From assembly GCA_035542155.1 (NCBI GenBank), contig DATKLX010000125.1, positions 1 through 16,829 on the forward strand: a stretch of DNA of 16,829 nt, in the 5' to 3' direction. The translations under genes were made by a program, and so were the position numbers. This document shows positions 8,961 through 16,829 of this stretch, one piece after another. Origin of the DNA: DATKLX01 sp035542155 (GTDB lineage Bacteria; Chloroflexota; Anaerolineae; Anaerolineales; Anaerolineaceae). Numbering within the stretch: the first letter of the stretch is position 1; each line of letters opens with the position of its first letter. A model generated the notes under the pieces. The model searched no databases. It saw nothing but the letters and a program-made list of their open reading frames with translations, and was not told where the DNA came from.

Positions 8961-10739
8961 TCAAGACTGCCTGGCCTCTTCCTGCAGGACTACCTGGATG
9001 GACAGCTCTTTGAGCTGTTTCGGCGTGGCCGACGAGGGAGCATCGGCCATCAGGTCGCGGGCAGCCTGGTTCTTGGGGAAAGCGATCACCTCGCGGATGT
9101 TGGGCTCATCCGCCAGCAGCATGACCAGGCGGTCGATGCCCGGGGCAATCCCGCCGTGCGGCGGCGCGCCGTATTCGAAAGCTTCCAGGAGATGGCCAAA
9201 CTTCTGCTGGATTTCCTCGTCTTTCAACCCCAGGAGCTGGAAAATCTTCATCTGGATATCCCGGCGGTGGATCCGGATCGAGCCCGACGCCATTTCATAG
9301 CCGTTGCAGACCATATCGTAGGCGTCGGAGAGGATTGCCGCGGGATCGGTCTCAAACTTGGGAAGGTCTTCGAGCTTGGGCATGGTGAAGGGGTGGTGAG
9401 CTGCGTCCCATTTTTGCTCTTCCTCGTTCCATTCGAACATGGGAAAATCGACGATCCAGGCGAAAGCCATCACGTCCGGGTCGACCAGCCCCAACCGATC
9501 GCGGAAGAGCAGGCGCAGCGCGCCCAAGGTCTTATTGACCACGCTTTTCTGGTCGGCCACGAATAAGACCAGGTCGCCATCTTTCGCGCCGGTGAGGGCC
9601 TGCAGCGCGGCCACCTCTTCCAGGTGGATGAATTTTTGGGCGGTGCCTTTGACGCCTTCGGCGGTGAGCGCCAGGGTCGCCAGGCCTTTCGCCCCCTGGT
9701 CTTTGGCGAAGGTGGTCAGGTCGTCGACCTCTTTGCGGGTGTATTCCGCGCATCCGGGAACGACCAGGCACTTGATGATCCCGCCCGCCTTCAGGGTGTT
9801 TTGAAAGACCATGAACGCGCTGTTCGTGAACAGTTTGCTCAGGTCATACAACTGCATGTCAAAGCGCAGGTCGGGCTTGTCGGTGCCATAGCGGTCCACG
9901 GCTTCGTGATACGTCAGGCGCGGCCAGGGGATGGAGAACAGTTTTTTCTGGGGAGCCACCGCGGGGAGCAGGGCAGTGAACAGCTCTTCGACCAGAGCCA
10001 GCACGTCGTCGCGGTAGACGAAAGACATTTCCAGGTCGAGTTGGGTGAATTCAGGCTGGCGGTCACCGCGCAGGTCTTCGTCGCGAAAACAGCGCGCGAT
10101 CTGGAAGTACCTCTCGACGCCGGCCACCATGAGCAACTGCTTGAGCTGCTGAGGAGATTGGGGCAGAGCATAAAAGCAGCCCGGGTGGACCCGCGAGGGG
10201 ACCAGATAGTCCCGCGCACCCTCGGGGGTAGTTTTGAACAAAATCGGGGTTTCGACCTCGATGAAGCCCTTTTCGTCGAGGAAATCGCGCAGGAACTTGA
10301 TCACTTTATGGCGTAGAACCAGATTGCGCTGCATGCGCTCGTGGCGCAGATCCAGGTAGCGGTACTTGAGGCGCACGCTTTCTTCGGTATCCTCATCCTT
10401 GCTGACCATGAAGGGCAGCGGCTTTGCGGGATTGAGCACCTCGCAGCGCTCCACCTCGACCTCGATTTCTCCGGTTGGCAGGTTGGTGTTCTCAGCGCCC
10501 TCCGGCCGGCGGCGGACCACGCCGGTCACCTGCAGCACCCATTCGCTGCGGGCATCCTGGATCAAGGCCAGGCCAGGTTTTTCCGGGTTGGCCACGATCT
10601 GTACCAGGCCAAACCGGTCGCGCAAATCGATAAAGGTGACGCCGCCGTGGTCGCGCTGGCGGTTCACCCAGCCGGCCAGGGTCACGGTTTGCCCGATATG
10701 GGTTGGACGAAGTTCGCCACAAGTATGAGTCTTATACAC
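8961..10739 (-). CDS. aspS: Aspartyl-tRNA synthetase, probably the non-discriminating type
   Basis: A cytoplasmic class II synthetase that charges tRNA-Asp and, if non-discriminating, also tRNA-Asn for later amidation. The N-terminal OB-fold anticodon domain (about 1-105) contains RQRDHGGVTFIDLRD. The catalytic core has motif 2, CFRDEDLRGDRQPEFTQLDL (217-236), and motif 3, GIAPGIDRLVMLL (530-542). A GAD insertion (about 290-410) marks the bacterial form. His31 followed by Gly-Gly, and Gly81 in RRPEGAEN, resemble the residues linked to relaxed tRNA choice in Pseudomonas AspRS, whereas E. coli has Leu at the first site. I chose GTG at 10739 (592 residues). GGAG (10749-10746) lies 6 nt upstream and MYKTHTCGELR matches family N-termini. 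A TTG at 10751 would add four residues with no good ribosome site. Own promoter and terminators flank it. Confidence 0.95.
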   Translation of the reverse strand: MYKTHTCGELRPTHIGQTVTLAGWVNRQRDHGGVTFIDLRDRFGLVQIVANPEKPGLALIQDARSEWVLQVTGVVRRRPEGAENTNLPTGEIEVEVERCEVLNPAKPLPFMVSKDEDTEESVRLKYRYLDLRHERMQRNLVLRHKVIKFLRDFLDEKGFIEVETPILFKTTPEGARDYLVPSRVHPGCFYALPQSPQQLKQLLMVAGVERYFQIARCFRDEDLRGDRQPEFTQLDLEMSFVYRDDVLALVEELFTALLPAVAPQKKLFSIPWPRLTYHEAVDRYGTDKPDLRFDMQLYDLSKLFTNSAFMVFQNTLKAGGIIKCLVVPGCAEYTRKEVDDLTTFAKDQGAKGLATLALTAEGVKGTAQKFIHLEEVAALQALTGAKDGDLVLFVADQKSVVNKTLGALRLLFRDRLGLVDPDVMAFAWIVDFPMFEWNEEEQKWDAAHHPFTMPKLEDLPKFETDPAAILSDAYDMVCNGYEMASGSIRIHRRDIQMKIFQLLGLKDEEIQQKFGHLLEAFEYGAPPHGGIAPGIDRLVMLLADEPNIREVIAFPKNQAARDLMADAPSSATPKQLKELSIQVVLQEEARQS

Positions 10740-10793
10740 ATTGAGCTCCAAAGTTCCGTACGAAAGGATGGGTTGGTTTTCAACCTGGGTTCT

Positions 10794-10817
10794 ATTTTAA
10801 CACGGAGCAAGCCGTGT
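10794..10817 (-). promoter_or_regulatory. aspS promoter with overlapping palindrome
   Basis: On the - strand, TGTTAAAAT (10802-10794) forms an extended -10 box, with transcription likely starting near 10787 and a leader of about 47 nt. The -35 position (CATCCA) is poor. Directly upstream, ACACGG and CCGTGT (10800-10805 and 10812-10817) form a perfect 6-6-6 inverted repeat covering the spacer, a plausible repressor or activator site. Confidence 0.5.
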
Positions 10818-10836
10818 GGATGGATTTGGAACGGCC

Positions 10837-10876
10837 AAAAAACGAAAAGACCCCGAAGATGAAATTCGGGGTCTTT
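10837..10876 (-). terminator. Intrinsic terminator of rpoC
   Basis: A 12-bp perfect stem (AAAGACCCCGAA at 10876-10865 with TTCGGGGTCTTT at 10857-10846 in - strand reading) has a 7-nt loop. It is followed by CG and a T6 run (10842-10837). It starts 23 nt past the rpoC stop codon and separates rpoC from aspS transcription. Confidence 0.88.
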
Positions 10877-10899
10877 CATGCGAACAAAGTAACGATTCT

Positions 10900-15156
<4,257 letters not shown>

Positions 15157-15186
15157 TAAAATTCCTCCTCTAAATAAGCTGGAGCC

Positions 15187-15237
15187 TGTTCACTTGATGA
15201 ACAAATGAAAGCGCTGAGGATGGATAGCTCAAGCGCT
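15187..15237 (-). promoter_or_regulatory. rpoC leader hairpins
   Basis: Two hairpins lie in the predicted leader of about 118 nt. The promoter-proximal one pairs AGCGCTTGAG (15237-15228) with CTCAGCGCT (15218-15210), with one bulged base and a 9-nt loop. The second pairs TGTTCA with TGAACA (15203-15198 and 15192-15187) across 5 nt. Neither is followed by a T-tract, so they are not simple terminators. They could affect mRNA stability or binding of a regulator; this is unproven. Confidence 0.4.
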
Positions 15238-15281
15238 GGTTCAATCAGAAAGAGCAATATTGGGTATACATGCAAATAGAA

Positions 15282-15310
15282 AGTATACCAAATAGGAATT
15301 ACTTTGTCAA
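15282..15310 (-). promoter_or_regulatory. Strong proximal promoter (P1) of rpoC
   Basis: On the - strand, a perfect TTGACA (15310-15305), a 17-nt spacer and TATACT (15287-15282), with TGG just before the -10 box. This is close to consensus in every element. Transcription would begin near 15275. Confidence 0.85.
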
Positions 15311-15316
15311 GTAATT
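15297..15316. promoter_or_regulatory. Palindrome centred on the rpoC P1 -35 box (candidate operator)
   Basis: Arms AATTACTT (15297-15304) and AAGTAATT (15309-15316) are perfect 8-bp inverted repeats around a 4-nt spacer. The whole TTGACA box lies inside. A protein bound here would block P1. Confidence 0.4.
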
Positions 15317-15348
15317 GGGTATTTTTTTCACCGAACTGCAATCACCTG

Positions 15349-15357
15349 ATTATACCA
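15349..15357 (-). promoter_or_regulatory. Distal promoter (P2) of rpoC, extended -10
   Basis: TGGTATAAT on the - strand (15357-15349) is a perfect extended -10 box about 67 nt upstream of the P1 -10 box. The -35 match is poor (CTGTAA with a 16-nt spacer), as is common for extended -10 promoters. The remaining part of the 296-nt spacer up to 15452 shows nothing clear; no convincing terminator follows the kinase gene. Confidence 0.5.
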
Positions 15358-15452
15358 CAACCTGGTTGAATTACAGCGTTAATTTTTTCCTACCCCTCGT
15401 TCTCCTGGCCCCTGCATCCCACGCTCTGCGCCTTCAGCAAACCCTGTTCCTT

Positions 15453-16829
15453 TTACCCGGATCGTTTCTGCTTGTGGTTGAAAGGAACCTCTAAATAAAA
15501 CGTGCTCCCCTTTCCCAGGTAGCTCTCCACCCACACGCGCCCTCCGTGTCGTTCGGCGATGGACTTGACGATCGCCAGCCCCAGCCCACTCCCTCGCTGC
15601 TGGTAAGCTTCCCGCTGCCCGCCGCGGTAAAACTTCTCGAACAACCGCGGTTGGTCGAGCGGGGCGATCCCGATCCCCGTATCCCGTACGTCGAAGAGCA
15701 CCGTTTCTGGCCTTGCCTGAATCCGCACCTGGACCTGCCCGCCGACAGGCGTGTATTTGATCGCATTTTCCACCAGGTTGTAGAGCGCTTGCTGGAGCAG
15801 GGCCGGGTCGGCCTCGATCACCGGGCCGGAATCTACCGGTAGATCCTGCGAGAGCTGGATGTTTTTCTGCGCGGCCTGCAACTGCAACGAGCTGGTCACC
15901 CGCTCGACCACGTCTTTTGCCGCGACCAACTCGAGCTGGAGGCCCACCCCGGCTTCGATCCGGCCCAGGTCCAGCAGGTTGTTCACCAGGCGGGCCATGC
16001 TTTCCACCCCGGAGATGATCTTGCGCACGTAGCTTTTTTGCTGTTCGTTCAGGTCGCCGACCATCTGCAGCATCGTCGCGTATCCGCGCATCAGGGTCAG
16101 CGGCGAGCGTAGATCGTGACTGACCGTGGCGACGAAGTCAGATTTAAGCGCGTCCAGCTCTTTGTAATGGGTGATATCGCGCAGGATGCAAACTTTGCCC
16201 ACCGTCTGGCTGTCCACACCCACATTAGAGACCGTGGCGAAATAGATCTTCCCGTTCGAGAAAGCGATTTCTCGCGAAGGCTGCGTGTCGGCCACAGAGC
16301 GCAGCAAGCCCAGCAGATCGTTCTGGGAAATCACCTCTTCGATCGGTGGGCGGCGTTGGTTTGAGATCGAGGTAAGGCCGGGAAGCTGGAGTGCAGCCGG
16401 GTTGGTCATCAACAGCCGGTTCTGCTGGTCGGTCACCAGCACCGGGTCTGGGGTCGAAGCCAGGATGGCCTCCACTCGCTGGCGGCCGATCTCCGCGGAG
16501 GCGTACAGCCGTGCGTTCGCCGCGGCCAGGGCAGCCTCGCCGCCCAGCGTCACCAGGAAGCGAGTGTCCTCATCCGAGAAGGACCGCGACTGGTCGTAGG
16601 CTACCCAGAGCGTGCCGTAGAACCGGTTCTCGTGGCGCAGCGCCACCGCCAGCAGCGCAGCCGGGTGAGGCTGGTTCGCGGCGAAATTGAGCCCGCGACC
16701 GCGGCCCAGATTGGTCAGCGCCAGGCGGTCGTGCTGGTGCGAAAGAGCCAGGATCTGTTCATCCAGGTAAGCGTAGAGTTCGCTTGCCGCTCCAACTCCA
16801 AAACGATTGGGCGTGTCCAGGAGTTGCCC
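15453..16829 (-). CDS. Sensor histidine kinase with GAF and PAS domains (N-terminus outside the window)
   Basis: A two-component sensor kinase; the frame is open to the window edge at 16829, so only the C-terminal 458 residues are seen and the true start is missing. The visible part begins with the latter portion of a GAF domain (RFYGTLWVAYDQSRSFSDED). A PAS domain follows (AILASTPDPVLVTDQQNRLL), then HisKA with the phospho-acceptor His in ATVSHDLRSPLTLM (about residue 238 of the visible part). A HATPase domain completes the kinase: N box NLVENAIKYTP, G1 DTGIGIAP, F box RLFEKFYRG and G2 GSGLGLAIVKS. All catalytic boxes look intact. No transmembrane helix is visible, but sensing regions may lie upstream. 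No response regulator is adjacent on the visible side. It is 296 nt upstream of rpoC and on the same strand. The signal sensed is unknown. Confidence 0.9.
   Translation of the reverse strand, partial: GQLLDTPNRFGVGAASELYAYLDEQILALSHQHDRLALTNLGRGRGLNFAANQPHPAALLAVALRHENRFYGTLWVAYDQSRSFSDEDTRFLVTLGGEAALAAANARLYASAEIGRQRVEAILASTPDPVLVTDQQNRLLMTNPAALQLPGLTSISNQRRPPIEEVISQNDLLGLLRSVADTQPSREIAFSNGKIYFATVSNVGVDSQTVGKVCILRDITHYKELDALKSDFVATVSHDLRSPLTLMRGYATMLQMVGDLNEQQKSYVRKIISGVESMARLVNNLLDLGRIEAGVGLQLELVAAKDVVERVTSSLQLQAAQKNIQLSQDLPVDSGPVIEADPALLQQALYNLVENAIKYTPVGGQVQVRIQARPETVLFDVRDTGIGIAPLDQPRLFEKFYRGGQREAYQQRGSGLGLAIVKSIAERHGGRVWVESYLGKGSTFYLEVPFNHKQKRSG

Noticed and set aside
9624..10316. 230-codon open frame on the + strand inside aspS
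   Set aside because: It is antisense to the conserved AspRS catalytic core and its composition is typical of a shadow frame.
15361..15452. Terminator after the histidine kinase gene
   Set aside because: No stem longer than about 4 bp with a following T-run was found in the - strand reading, so read-through from the kinase gene into rpoC cannot be excluded.

Overview
The window looks like a piece of a Chloroflexota chromosome, probably class Anaerolineae. This is an inference from three things. Secreted and membrane proteins carry Thr-Pro-rich linkers or tails. RpoC has a large coiled-coil insertion after its first zinc ribbon. The DNA is GC-rich coding sequence separated by AT-rich spacers with sigma70-type promoters. 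No rRNA, tRNA, CRISPR array, transposase or phage gene was seen.

Layout. The left third (about 1-5560) holds small housekeeping and accessory genes, mostly on the + strand: a LipM-type octanoyltransferase (216-1046), a membrane-anchored DUF4230 protein on the - strand (1095-1814), an orphan PhnD-like substrate-binding lipoprotein (1875-2942), a SanA/YdcF-like DUF218 membrane protein (2977-3666), an HD-domain phosphohydrolase (3804-4373) and a TIM-barrel protein fused to a SnoaL/NTF2-like domain (4457-5557). A strong hairpin at 5580-5610 separates these from the converging right-hand block.

The right two thirds are read from the - strand and hold core information-processing genes. In transcription order they are a PAS/GAF sensor histidine kinase (cut by the window end), rpoC (15156-10900), aspS (10739-8961) and gyrA (8655-5617). 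These are not one operon. rpoC, aspS and gyrA each have a recognisable promoter of their own, and intrinsic terminators follow rpoC and aspS. rpoC is not preceded by rpoB, which is unusual.

How the genes work together. RpoC, AspRS and GyrA serve transcription, translation and DNA topology, but nothing here shows they are co-regulated beyond adjacency. LipM would feed lipoylation of GcvH and 2-oxoacid dehydrogenases. The PhnD-like lipoprotein and the DUF218 protein probably share a transcript at the cell envelope. The most noteworthy features are the roughly 197-residue lysine/alanine/proline-rich, histone-H1-like tail on GyrA, a degenerate GyrA box, the RpoC coiled-coil insertion, the separation of rpoC from rpoB, palindromes placed over the rpoC and aspS promoters, and the TIM-barrel/SnoaL fusion. 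I saw no clear multi-gene defence or biosynthetic system.
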